Numbered from the stretch's first letter, positions 1 through 5,789 are shown. The stretch: DNA of 8,028 nucleotides from an uncultured Sutterellaceae bacterium (GCA_947253615.1 CAMYAA010000028.1:1-8028), one strand, 5' to 3'. The notes: generated by a model not told the origin, from the sequence alone. Program-made: numbers and translations.

Positions 1-41
1 TAGTACGGTCTCGTGGGCTCGGAGATGTGTATAAGAGACAG
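1..41 (+). other. Illumina Nextera adapter and index remnant (not genomic)
   Basis: Bases 8-41 match the 34-base Nextera Read 2 transposase adapter exactly, including the 19-base Tn5 mosaic end at 23-41. Bases 1-7 (tagtacg) match the last seven bases of the i7 index CTAGTACG, which I recall as Nextera N702, in the order expected on the library oligonucleotide. The segment is therefore untrimmed library sequence at a contig end. A GTG at 13 opens a frame through it into the gene downstream and creates the artefact N-terminus MGSEMCIRDR. The true insert begins at 42. Confidence 0.97.
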
Positions 42-279
42 GTATGCGAAGCACAAGGCTGCTGCGCTCAAGTTGATGGAATTCTTGTCGAGCGACAAGG
101 CCCAGGCTCTCTATGCTGAACTCAACAACGAATTCCCGGTTGAACCTGGCGTTCCTGAAAGCAAGTTAGTGGCTTCTTGGGGCAAGTTCAAGCGTGATAG
201 CTTGTCCTTCGACGATCTCGCTTCGCACTACAACGAAGCTATCAAGATGATCGACGAAGTTCAGTTTGACCTTCAGTAA
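42..279 (+). CDS. fbpA: Fe(3+) ABC transporter periplasmic substrate-binding protein, C-terminal fragment (5' truncated)
   Basis: This is the last 78 residues of a periplasmic ferric-iron binding protein, a class II periplasmic binding protein of about 330-350 residues. The first complete codon is at 43; everything before 42 is adapter, so the N-terminus and signal peptide are missing. Recognisable features are the segment AAALKLMEFLSSDKAQALYA, the EFPVEPGV segment (FbpA relatives read EYPV.PGV), then SWGKFKRDSLSFDDL and a terminal helix EAIKMIDEVQFD. These are typical of the FbpA/AfuA family. The protein would deliver Fe(3+) to the FbpB-FbpC pump encoded immediately downstream on the same strand. 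The iron-ligand tyrosines lie mostly outside this fragment, so metal specificity rests on family similarity and operon context. A different ferric-chelate or metal substrate cannot be excluded. Confidence 0.88.
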
Positions 280-293
280 GCTTTGAGCGTTAA

Positions 294-325
294 GGACGGG
301 ATACCGCTCGGAATCTCGTCCTTTT
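294..325 (+). terminator. stem-loop with U-run after fbpA
   Basis: A 9-bp stem pairs 294-302 (ggacgggat) with 313-321 (atctcgtcc), including one G-U pair, around a 10-base loop. Four T follow at 322-325 and a further T-rich stretch runs to 339. It starts 15 bases after the fbpA stop codon. It lies inside the operon, so partial termination or 3'-end protection of fbpA mRNA is more likely than complete termination. Confidence 0.7.
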
Positions 326-341
326 CCTGCGCTTTTTTCAG

Positions 342-380
342 AGCCAATTCAGTCGGTCAACCCTTCTGAATTGGCTTTTC
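342..380 (+). terminator. second stem-loop with U-run between fbpA and fbpB
   Basis: This is a perfect 11-bp inverted repeat pairing 342-352 (agccaattcag) with 366-376 (ctgaattggct) around a 13-base loop, followed directly by a T-rich tail (ttttc). It lies 25 bases before the fbpB ATG. Together with the stem-loop at 294-325 it forms a tandem attenuator between the binding protein and the permease. Binding proteins of ABC importers are commonly needed in excess over the membrane complex, and such structures are a known way to achieve this. Confidence 0.72.
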
Positions 381-404
381 TCTATTATCAACGTACCAAC
401 GTCA

Positions 405-2036
405 ATGAAGCGAATCGGTCTATTCACACTGGCAATTGGAACCTTTTTATTTTTTGCGTTCCCCATTGCCACGATTTTTATCTTAGCGATCACGGGGGAC
501 TTGGAAAGTCTGAAACACCTCGTGAATACGGTGCTCACGGTATACATCGCGAATTCTTTGAAGGTGGTTATTGGGACGGTCTTATTGGCGTTAGTGTTCG
601 CCGTGCCGTCGGCCTGGGTAGTAGCGCGTTATCGCTTCTTTTCACAAGGAACGCTGCAGTGGTTACTGTGTTTACCGCTTGCTATGCCCGCGTATTTAAC
701 CGCGTTCTTGTACACGGATATTTTGGATTACTCCGGTCCCGTGCAAAGTTTCTTGCGTGAAATCTTTGGCTGGACAACGGTGCACGACTATTGGTTCCCA
801 CACATTCGTTCTTTGGGCGGGGCCTGCTTGATTTTGGCGCTCTGTCTTTATCCGTATATCTTCTTGATGGCGCGTTTGGCCTTGATTGAACAGGCCGAAA
901 ACTTGACGCACAGTGCCAAGTTGTTGGGTGCCTCTACGGGTGAAGTCTTTTGGCGTATTACGTTACCGTTGATTCGTCCTGCACTCGGGATTGGTTGCGC
1001 TTTAGTGGCCATGGAAACCTTAGGGGACTTCGGTACGGTGTATTTCTTCTCGGTTCATACCTTAACAACGGCCATTTATGACACGTGGCTCGGGTTAGGG
1101 GACTCCCATGCCGCGGCCCAAATCAGTTTGAGTATTTTGGGTTTGGTGGTGCTCTTTATTTGGCTTGAACGCTATGGGCGTCGTAAGCAACGCTTATATC
1201 AGCGTGGGACCGAAGCACAGATTCCTTTAAAGCCCTTGAAGGGTTTTTGGCCTCGCTTCTGGGTGGGCTACGCATGGACGATTGTCGTCTTAGCCTTTAT
1301 TTACCCGGTGGGCCAATTAACGTATTGGACCGTGTTCTACTTTAATCAGAGTTACACGAGTCGCTTTACGGATTACTTGCAAAATAGTTTGATCATTTCG
1401 TGTTTGGCGGCCGTTTTCTGCGTGGCCTTTGCCTTATTGATTCACGCGCAAGCACGATTCAACAATCATCCGCTCGCCCGTATGCCTTTGAGCGTCGGGA
1501 CGATGGGCTATGCCGTGCCCGGTACGGTCTTGGCCTTAGGGTTATTAATTCCTATGGCCTCGGCCGACAATTTATTACTGCAATTCACGAAGTGGGCACA
1601 TATGCCAAGCTTTGGCTTAGTGTTCACGTCCACGATTTTCTGCTTGTTAGTGGCCTTTGTGATTCGCTTTGCGGCGATGCCCATTGGCAGTATTGATACG
1701 GCATTGGGCAAGATTCCTTATTCCTTGGATATGGCCTCTCGATCGATGGGCTATGGGGCGACGCGCACGTGGTTTAAGGTGCATATGCCGCTTCTGCGTG
1801 GCGGGATCTTTACAGCCTTGCTCTTTGTGTTCGTGGAAGCGATGAAAGAGCTCAATGCTTCGCTTCTCCTTCGTCCGTTCGGGTTTGAAACCTTGGTAAC
1901 GCACGTGTACGCCTATACGAGTGACGAGCAGTTAGAACGTGCGGCCTTGCCCGCCCTGATTCTGATTGTGGCCGGGTTGATTCCCGTGATTTATCTCACG
2001 TATTCCATGCTCAAGACCAAAAGAGTGAAACGATGA
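405..2036 (+). CDS. fbpB: Fe(3+) ABC transporter permease, fused two-domain type
   Basis: This 543-residue inner-membrane protein forms the channel of the ferric-iron importer. It is a tandem fusion of two BPD-type permease domains. About twelve hydrophobic segments are visible, near residues 11-29, 51-74, 84-103, 136-160, 190-215, 238-258, 284-305, 328-346, 366-386, 404-425, 465-483 and 513-536. Each half carries an EAA-type cytoplasmic loop that docks on the ATPase. The first spans residues 162-188, from EQAENL to ITLP. The second is near 443-462, from MASRSMG to VHMP. Size and architecture match FbpB/HitB/AfuB proteins. The ATG at 405 is the only usable start, since no ATG, GTG or TTG lies in frame between it and the stem-loop. 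It lacks a clear Shine-Dalgarno sequence, so initiation may be weak. The 3' end overlaps fbpC by ATGA, implying coupled translation and 1:2 assembly with FbpC. Confidence 0.92.
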   Translation: MKRIGLFTLAIGTFLFFAFPIATIFILAITGDLESLKHLVNTVLTVYIANSLKVVIGTVLLALVFAVPSAWVVARYRFFSQGTLQWLLCLPLAMPAYLTAFLYTDILDYSGPVQSFLREIFGWTTVHDYWFPHIRSLGGACLILALCLYPYIFLMARLALIEQAENLTHSAKLLGASTGEVFWRITLPLIRPALGIGCALVAMETLGDFGTVYFFSVHTLTTAIYDTWLGLGDSHAAAQISLSILGLVVLFIWLERYGRRKQRLYQRGTEAQIPLKPLKGFWPRFWVGYAWTIVVLAFIYPVGQLTYWTVFYFNQSYTSRFTDYLQNSLIISCLAAVFCVAFALLIHAQARFNNHPLARMPLSVGTMGYAVPGTVLALGLLIPMASADNLLLQFTKWAHMPSFGLVFTSTIFCLLVAFVIRFAAMPIGSIDTALGKIPYSLDMASRSMGYGATRTWFKVHMPLLRGGIFTALLFVFVEAMKELNASLLLRPFGFETLVTHVYAYTSDEQLERAALPALILIVAGLIPVIYLTYSMLKTKRVKR

Positions 2037-3052
2037 TTACTTTAGAAATTAAAAATTTGTCCTGTCGTTATAACGATGAGTCGGTTTTATCGAACTTGAG
2101 CTTGGCGTTAGAAGACAACGAAATCGTATGTTTGTTAGGCGCGAGTGGTTGCGGTAAAACCACCTTATTAAAAGCCATTGCTGGGTTGATTGAAGCTAAA
2201 GAAGGCTCGGTCGTTTTGATGGGTAACGACATTACGGATCGTCCGATCGAACACCGTGAAGTCGGGATGATTTTCCAAGACTATGCGCTTTTCCCGCATT
2301 TAACCGTGAAGGAAAATATTGCCTTTGGCCTTCGTAAGATGAATCCGAGTGATCGTGAAGCGCGTATTAAAGACATGATGAGCTTAGTGCACTTGGAGGG
2401 GCTTGAAGATCGATATCCGCATGAACTCTCTGGGGGGCAGCAGCAACGTGTGTCGATTGCCCGTGCGCTGGCTTATGAACCGAAGTGTCTTTTGTTGGAC
2501 GAACCGTTTTCCAACATCGATAGTCAAGTGCGTACGCAATTGATTTCGGAAATGCGAGGCATTTTGAAGGCGCGTAATATTCCAGCGATTTTCGTGACGC
2601 ACAGTAAGGACGAAGCCTTCGTCTTTGCGGATCGTTTGGCCATTTTGAATCAAGGGCAGATCGTTCAGATGGGCTCGGCCCAGTCGCTTTATCATGAACC
2701 GTGTAATGCGTTTGTGGCGGAATTTATGGGCGCCGTTAACTACTTACCCATTGAGGTGAAGGACGGCGTTTGGATGACTGCGATTGGTCCAGTGCCAGAG
2801 GCTAAGTGTGGGTGTGTGTTTACGCCAGGGATGCGTTGGTTATTGCGTCCTGAAGACTTACGCTTGGATCCTGATGATGAGGGCCCTGGGGTGATTGAAG
2901 AGAAAGTCTTCCATGGGTCGTTTAATAGCTACATTGTGCGTTTGCCCAATGATTTGCGTTTGAACATTCATCAAGACGAAAGCTGGGCGGTGGGCACGAA
3001 AGTGCGTGTGAGCATGAAGCCCTATGTCGGCAGTATTTTGATGCCCGAATAA
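2033..3052 (+). CDS. fbpC: Fe(3+) ABC transporter ATP-binding protein
   Basis: This 339-residue cytoplasmic ATPase powers the importer as a dimer bound to FbpB. All nucleotide-binding motifs are intact: Walker A GASGCGKTT at residues 36-44, the Q-loop FQDYALFPHL with Q82, the ABC signature LSGGQQQR at 132-139, Walker B LLLDEP ending in D156-E157, and the H-loop VTHSKDEA with H190. After about residue 240 comes a C-terminal TOBE-type regulatory domain containing LRPEDLRL, as in FbpC/PotA/CysA-like ATPases (3.A.1.10-type for ferric iron). Its ATG overlaps the fbpB stop as ATGA, so its ribosomes are probably supplied by fbpB translation; aaaagagtg lies just upstream. Length is normal and no lesion is seen. 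Iron specificity is inferred from the adjoining FbpA-like protein, because the ATPase alone could not separate iron from phosphonate or thiamine importers. Confidence 0.93.
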   Translation: MITLEIKNLSCRYNDESVLSNLSLALEDNEIVCLLGASGCGKTTLLKAIAGLIEAKEGSVVLMGNDITDRPIEHREVGMIFQDYALFPHLTVKENIAFGLRKMNPSDREARIKDMMSLVHLEGLEDRYPHELSGGQQQRVSIARALAYEPKCLLLDEPFSNIDSQVRTQLISEMRGILKARNIPAIFVTHSKDEAFVFADRLAILNQGQIVQMGSAQSLYHEPCNAFVAEFMGAVNYLPIEVKDGVWMTAIGPVPEAKCGCVFTPGMRWLLRPEDLRLDPDDEGPGVIEEKVFHGSFNSYIVRLPNDLRLNIHQDESWAVGTKVRVSMKPYVGSILMPE

Positions 3053-3064
3053 AAGAAGAGCGAG

Positions 3065-3081
3065 GGGAGCGGTTGGCTCCC
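3065..3081 (+). other. small hairpin downstream of fbpC
   Basis: A 6-bp perfect stem pairs gggagc (3065-3070) with gctccc (3076-3081) around a 5-base loop, 13 bases after the fbpC stop. No T-run follows, so it is not a terminator itself. It may protect the 3' end or simply precede the terminator at 3086-3123. Confidence 0.4.
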
Positions 3082-3085
3082 ATAA

Positions 3086-3123
3086 AAAAAGGGGAGGTTT
3101 CCGTGATGGAATCTCCCCTTTTT
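3086..3123 (+). terminator. intrinsic terminator of the fbp operon
   Basis: A 14-bp stem pairs 3086-3099 (five A, then ggggaggtt) with 3110-3123 (aatctcccc, then five T), with one G-T pair and a 10-base loop. The A-tract on one side and the T-tract on the other make it potentially bidirectional. It lies 33 bases after the fbpC stop. Confidence 0.9.
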
Positions 3124-3148
3124 CACGAAGTCGAAACTTCGAATAAGC

Positions 3149-3176
3149 AAAAAGCCCGACAGAAGTCGAGCTTTTT
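3149..3176 (-). terminator. intrinsic terminator of the rpmB-rpmG operon
   Basis: Arms 3149-3160 and 3165-3176 form a 12-position stem with a single C-A mismatch and a 4-base loop. Read on the minus strand, the GC-rich part ends in gggctttttg, a standard terminator tail. It sits 23 bases beyond the rpmG stop codon and may also back up fbpC termination on the plus strand. A small separate hairpin (cgaagt/acttcg, 3126-3141) lies between the two terminators. Confidence 0.82.
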
Positions 3177-3199
3177 CGCCGAAAATCTTCACTCAACAA

Positions 3200-3367
3200 T
3201 TACTTGAGCTTCGTTTCCTTGTAGACCACATGCTTGCGAGCCACCGGGTCGAACTTCGAGATTTCCATCTTGCCAGTGGAAGTCTTCTTGTTCTTCGTGG
3301 TGGTGTAAAAATGACCGGTACCGGCCGTGGATTCAAGCTTGATCTTTTCGCGAGCGCCTTTCGCCAT
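3200..3367 (-). CDS. rpmG: 50S ribosomal protein L33
   Basis: This encodes 55 residues, beginning [14 protein letters not shown] and ending VVYKETKLK. It is a small basic protein of the large ribosomal subunit near the E site. Length and motifs ([13 protein letters not shown], then [16 protein letters not shown]) match bacterial L33 of the E. coli type. There is no cysteine, so this is the zinc-independent form rather than the four-cysteine form. The ATG (complement of 3365-3367) has a good upstream Shine-Dalgarno sequence on the minus strand, aagggaga at about 3374-3381. It lies 23 bases after the rpmB stop and is presumably co-transcribed with rpmB, the order usual in proteobacteria. Confidence 0.97.
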   Translation of the reverse strand: MAKGAREKIKLESTAGTGHFYTTTKNKKTSTGKMEISKFDPVARKHVVYKETKLK

Positions 3368-3390
3368 GGTGAATCTCCCTTAATTACTAG

Positions 3391-3624
3391 TTAGATTTCG
3401 CCGCGGGCGCGGAGATCCGCCAAAACCGCATCGATACCAATCTTGTCAATAGTGCGAAGGCCTGCCGTCGTGAGACGCAAACGAACAAAACGGTTTTCGC
3501 TTTCTACCCAGAAACGGCGATATTGCAGATTGGGCATGAAGCGACGCTTCGTTTTATTGTTCGCATGCGAGACGTGATGGCCGACCATCGGCGCCTTACC
3601 GGTGACTTGACACACTCGTGCCAT
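3391..3624 (-). CDS. rpmB: 50S ribosomal protein L28
   Basis: This encodes 77 residues, [20 protein letters not shown] at the start and [12 protein letters not shown] at the end. L28 is a basic large-subunit protein important for subunit assembly. The opening CQVTGK, then [30 protein letters not shown] and the helix [18 protein letters not shown] match E. coli RpmB almost residue for residue. A longer frame extends 16 codons upstream to 3672, but the correct start is the ATG at 3624-3622: it gives the family N-terminus and has a Shine-Dalgarno (tggagt, minus strand, about 3631-3636) at proper spacing. It is the first gene of the rpmB-rpmG operon. Confidence 0.98.
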   Translation of the reverse strand: MARVCQVTGKAPMVGHHVSHANNKTKRRFMPNLQYRRFWVESENRFVRLRLTTAGLRTIDKIGIDAVLADLRARGEI

Positions 3625-3655
3625 CTCTAACTCCAGTGAAAATTTAAAACAAAAA

Positions 3656-3686
3656 CTCGCGGAAACGCTCAAGACAGCGAACTGTC
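3656..3686 (-). other. paired hairpins in the rpmB mRNA leader
   Basis: On the minus strand, about 23-53 bases downstream of the predicted rpmB transcription start, there is a perfect 5-bp stem gacag/ctgtc (plus coordinates 3673-3677 and 3682-3686) with a TTCG loop. A second short stem gcg/cgc (3659-3661 and 3666-3668) follows, and then the T-rich run gagtttttgtttt. The layout resembles a weak attenuator, but the second stem is short and no regulation is known to me. Confidence 0.35.
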
Positions 3687-3715
3687 GAACTATCCCTTAT
3701 GCGAGAAAATACGAA

Positions 3716-3744
3716 ATTATACGCTGAAATGCGTGAACTGACAC
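3716..3744 (-). promoter_or_regulatory. sigma-70-type promoter of rpmB-rpmG
   Basis: The minus strand carries a perfect -10 box TATAAT (complement of 3716-3721). Exactly 17 bases upstream is GTGTCA (complement of 3739-3744), matching four of six positions of TTGACA. Transcription would start near 3709, leaving a leader of about 85 bases before the rpmB ATG. Confidence 0.78.
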
Positions 3745-3923
3745 GCCCGAAACACGTTTTTATCCGTGCGTTGGGTGGACGCCCCACAGTGTCAGTACAG
3801 GGAGTCCATCGGTTTACGCAAATAGCGAAACGTTGATTTTACCTATTTTTCGTGCTCTTGTGTGCGAAAAAGGCAAAAAAACTTTAAAATTTCCAAACAT
3901 TCCTCATTTTTGAAAGGTTTGCT
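3745..3923 (+). promoter_or_regulatory. upstream region of ispH with a weak candidate promoter
   Basis: This stretch lies between the divergent rpmB promoter and ispH and shows no gene. A TAAAAT hexamer at 3885-3890 matches five of six positions of the -10 consensus and would start transcription about 27 bases before ispH. No good -35 hexamer lies 16-18 bases upstream, so the assignment is weak. The Shine-Dalgarno for ispH is gaaagg at about 3912-3917. I see no clear operator. Confidence 0.35.
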
Positions 3924-4892
3924 GTGGAGATTTTACTTGCTCAACCCCGTGGCTTTTGTGCTGGTGTGACCCGAGCCATTGCCATTGTGGAACGCGCGTT
4001 AGCGATTTATGGGGCTCCCATTTATGTCCGTCACGAGATTGTACACAATCGTACGGTGGTGGATGGTCTTCGTGAGCGTGGTGCCATTTTTGTCGACGAC
4101 TTATCGGAAGTTCCTGAAGGTGCGACGGTGGTATTTTCGGCGCATGGGGTTCCCAAATCGGTGTCTGACGAAGCGCAGCGTCGTGGTTTTCGTGTCTTTG
4201 ATGCCACGTGTCCCCTCGTGAAGAAGGTGCATCGTGAAGTATCACGTATGCGTGCTGAAGGCAAAACCATTTTAATGATTGGTCATGCGGGCCACCCTGA
4301 AGTGGAAGGCACGATGGGCCAGGTTCCTGATAGTATTGAGTTAGTGGAAAACGTTGAAGACGTTGAAGCGCTCAGTCAGCAGGATGGCAGTTCCTTAGCG
4401 TATGTGACGCAAACGACGATTTCGGCCGACGATAGCTTAGGGATGATCAATGCCCTCAAGAAGCGTTTCCCGTTAATTCACGAACCCAAGCAACAAGACA
4501 TATGTTATGCGACGCAAAATCGTCAAGAGGCGGTGAAGCATTTAGCGCGTGCGGGCGTGGATTTGATTTTAGTGATTGGCTCGGTGACGAGTTCGAACTC
4601 GAATCGTTTACGTGAAGTGGCAGAGCGTGAAGGCACGCGTGCGTATTTAGTGGATACGGCTGAGCACGTCGACTTAAAGTGGTTTGATGGTGTGAAGCGT
4701 GTTGGGATCACGGCGGGCGCTAGCGCTCCGGAAGAATTAGTTCAGGGTGTGGTGAAGTTTTTACAAGCCCACGCTGGCGCGACGAGTGTGACCGCGTTAG
4801 AAGGCGTACAAGAAAATGTCGCTTTCCCATTACCGAAAGGCTTGTGGGAAGCTGATATGGAAAAGAAAGAGGGCGAACACGATCACGAATAA
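3924..4892 (+). CDS. ispH: 4-hydroxy-3-methylbut-2-enyl diphosphate reductase (IspH/LytB)
   Basis: This cytoplasmic [4Fe-4S] enzyme catalyses the last step of the MEP pathway, reducing HMBPP to IPP and DMAPP. The 322-residue length is normal. The three cluster-binding cysteines are present: C12 in GFCAGV, C96 in DATCPLV and C194 in [12 protein letters not shown]. Catalytic or substrate-binding residues are also visible, including the histidines in RHEIVHN and SAHGVPK, H124 and E126 in AGHPEVEGT, and the TQTT and SSNSNRL segments. The GTG start at 3924 gives the family N-terminus [15 protein letters not shown] and follows gaaagg by about 6 bases. A charged tail ([10 protein letters not shown]) extends beyond the conserved PLPKGL segment. 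The gene is divergent from rpmB and has its own terminator, so it is probably monocistronic. In many Betaproteobacteria an fkpB-type isomerase gene precedes ispH; none is seen here. Confidence 0.98.
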   Translation: MEILLAQPRGFCAGVTRAIAIVERALAIYGAPIYVRHEIVHNRTVVDGLRERGAIFVDDLSEVPEGATVVFSAHGVPKSVSDEAQRRGFRVFDATCPLVKKVHREVSRMRAEGKTILMIGHAGHPEVEGTMGQVPDSIELVENVEDVEALSQQDGSSLAYVTQTTISADDSLGMINALKKRFPLIHEPKQQDICYATQNRQEAVKHLARAGVDLILVIGSVTSSNSNRLREVAEREGTRAYLVDTAEHVDLKWFDGVKRVGITAGASAPEELVQGVVKFLQAHAGATSVTALEGVQENVAFPLPKGLWEADMEKKEGEHDHE

Positions 4893-4915
4893 TGTGATTG
4901 AGCTTTTAATTTGAG

Positions 4916-4952
4916 AAACATCTGTGTGGGCGACTGCACGGGTGTTTTTTTT
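4916..4952 (+). terminator. intrinsic terminator of ispH
   Basis: An 11-bp stem with two G-U pairs joins 4916-4926 (aaacatctgtg) to 4937-4947 (cacgggtgttt). It is followed by an unbroken T-run at 4945-4952. It starts 23 bases after the ispH stop. Confidence 0.88.
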
Positions 4953-5026
4953 ATACATCGAAGTGAAATGGTTTTGAATCGCTTGATGTTTGTATTTTAG
5001 TAAAAAACAGAATCAACAATTCAATA

Positions 5027-5055
5027 TTGACACTTGTATACCCTTCATTTATTTA
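5027..5055 (+). promoter_or_regulatory. candidate promoter for the autotransporter transcript
   Basis: A perfect TTGACA lies at 5027-5032. Seventeen bases downstream is TATTTA (5050-5055), only a three-of-six match to TATAAT, in a T/A-rich stretch that would melt easily. If used, it gives a leader of about 270 bases before the autotransporter start. The -35 is strong and the -10 uncertain. Confidence 0.45.
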
Positions 5056-5099
5056 TTTTATTTGATTTTTTATAGATTTGTTTTTATGGAGGAGTGTGC

Positions 5100-5204
5100 G
5101 TGTATTGTTGGATATTAGATGTGTCAGTGTTTTCGCTAGTTTTTTGTTTTGCTTTGGTGGTAGTTATAGACTCGACTTTTTGTTTTAAATTAATATTAGT
5201 ATAG
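5100..5204 (+). CDS. possible 34-residue hydrophobic small protein or leader peptide (unproven)
   Basis: I do not recognise this frame. A strong Shine-Dalgarno, ggaggag at 5088-5094, sits at suitable spacing before GTG at 5100. The frame gives 34 residues and ends at TAG 5202-5204. The peptide (MYCWILDVSVFSLVFCFALV, then VVIDSTFCFKLILV) could form one membrane segment. It lies in the leader between the candidate promoter and the autotransporter, on the same strand. T-rich DNA readily gives hydrophobic peptides by chance, and the GTG start and absence of homologues known to me keep confidence low. It could be a regulatory leader peptide, a small membrane protein or nothing. Confidence 0.2.
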   Translation: MYCWILDVSVFSLVFCFALVVVIDSTFCFKLILV

Positions 5205-5224
5205 AAGTTTTGTCTGTTTTCCTG

Positions 5225-5270
5225 GAAATGTTTTCTTTTGCATGATGCTGAAAAACTTGAACAACATTTC
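5225..5270 (+). repeat. long imperfect inverted repeat in the leader
   Basis: gaaatgtt (5225-5232) pairs perfectly with aacatttc (5263-5270). The stem continues with ttc (5233-5235) against gaa (5259-5261) across a single bulged C, and tttt (5236-5239) can pair with an A-tract near 5251-5255. No T-run follows, so it is not a terminator. It could be an RNA structure, a processing site or an operator upstream of the autotransporter. Confidence 0.5.
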
Positions 5271-5339
5271 ATAAGCGGTCTCTACGGATGGAAATTTCGT
5301 AAATAACTATTGAATCTGTCTCTCTTTTGAGGAAATGAA

Positions 5340-5789
5340 ATTCCGTGTTTTCATCGCAAAAAGTTAGTAAAAGGTATTTTTTTAACTTTTATTGGTGCCG
5401 TTTCACCTTGGGTTTCTGGGACAGAATTGTCTTTGAATGCTAATGAGACAACGTTGTCAGATCCTATTCAATCCCCGTTGGAAATTAAGTTTGATGACCA
5501 ATCCCCTTCTGGGGATTACGTTGTTAATACAGGTAACGTTGGCGCTGTAGAGCAGATTAAGTTGTATCCGAAGTCGGGGCATAAGCTAATAATTCGGCAT
5601 GCTGGGGATTTCAAAAATCCAGTTTTGTTTATAGAGGGAGATGCTCATTCGGCAGGGGATGTTGTATCGGTAAGATATGAAGGGAGCGGGACTTTATCTG
5701 GGCCGACTAGTATTCCTATGAACAATGCTCCTGTTTACGACTTGACGTACGCTTCTGAGCATAATCATTTCACGGGTACAAAAAAATAG
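5340..5789 (+). CDS. autotransporter, N-terminal part: signal peptide and start of passenger (frame ends at TAG after A7)
   Basis: This frame is open from 5331 to TAG at 5787-5789. It encodes a Sec-type signal peptide: basic HRKKLVK, a hydrophobic stretch GIFLTFIGAVSPWVSG, probable cleavage before TELSLN, and then about 120 residues of beta-rich, Asn/Gly/Ser-rich passenger. No ATG, GTG or TTG precedes the signal peptide in this frame. ATT at 5340 lies 7 bases after GAGG (5329-5332) and is a possible rare start. The ATG at 5335 is in another frame, only 2 bases from GAGG, and meets TAG after ten codons (MKFRVFIAKS). One extra A in the A5 run at 5358-5362 would join that ATG to the signal peptide as MKFRVFIAKKLVKG. 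A shorter call from TTG 5427 would lose the signal peptide. The passenger continues in the -1 frame downstream, so this is the 5' part of an interrupted gene. Confidence 0.75.
   Translation: MPCFHRKKLVKGIFLTFIGAVSPWVSGTELSLNANETTLSDPIQSPLEIKFDDQSPSGDYVVNTGNVGAVEQIKLYPKSGHKLIIRHAGDFKNPVLFIEGDAHSAGDVVSVRYEGSGTLSGPTSIPMNNAPVYDLTYASEHNHFTGTKK

Larger units (their letters stand above)
4953..5334 (+). other. AT-rich intergenic/leader region upstream of the autotransporter
   Basis: This stretch of about 380 bases has an abrupt fall in GC relative to ispH and no convincing conventional gene. It holds a perfect -35 box (5027), T-rich tracts, an isolated strong ribosome-binding sequence (5088-5094) preceding a tiny hydrophobic frame, and a long imperfect inverted repeat (5225-5270). 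Just before the autotransporter frame is a palindromic gaaatttc (5291-5298). It may be a long, regulated 5' leader, but that is inference. Confidence 0.5.

Noticed and set aside
13..41. N-terminal ten codons MGSEMCIRDR of a frame starting at GTG 13
   Set aside because: They are a translation of adapter and Tn5 mosaic-end sequence, not biology. The mosaic end does not indicate a natural Tn5 insertion, because the library index precedes it.
371..760. 129-codon plus-strand frame overlapping fbpB
   Set aside because: It lies in another frame of the clearly coding fbpB, has no ribosome-binding site and shows no domain.
1400..1904. Overlapping frames on both strands inside fbpB
   Set aside because: They are shadows of the permease gene, with composition dictated by its codons and no start signals.
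2384..3199. Antisense frames across fbpC and the downstream terminators
   Set aside because: They oppose an intact ATPase gene, and one crosses terminator hairpins. Nothing family-like was seen.
3625..3672. 16-codon N-terminal extension of rpmB
   Set aside because: L28 proteins begin at M(A/S)RVCQVTGK, and the Shine-Dalgarno lies inside this extension. The internal ATG at 3624 is the correct start.
3904..4270. Antisense and alternate-frame ORFs in the first third of ispH
   Set aside because: ispH is intact with all cluster cysteines. The opposing frames have low-complexity His/Arg/Pro-rich translations typical of shadows.
5084..5272. 62-codon minus-strand frame in the AT-rich leader
   Set aside because: It has no Shine-Dalgarno, a Lys/Thr/Asn-rich low-complexity translation, and covers the opposite-strand leader features.
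4953..5334. CRISPR array, tRNA or riboswitch in the AT-rich gap
   Set aside because: No regularly spaced repeats, no cloverleaf with a TTCGA-type arm and no known riboswitch core could be recognised.
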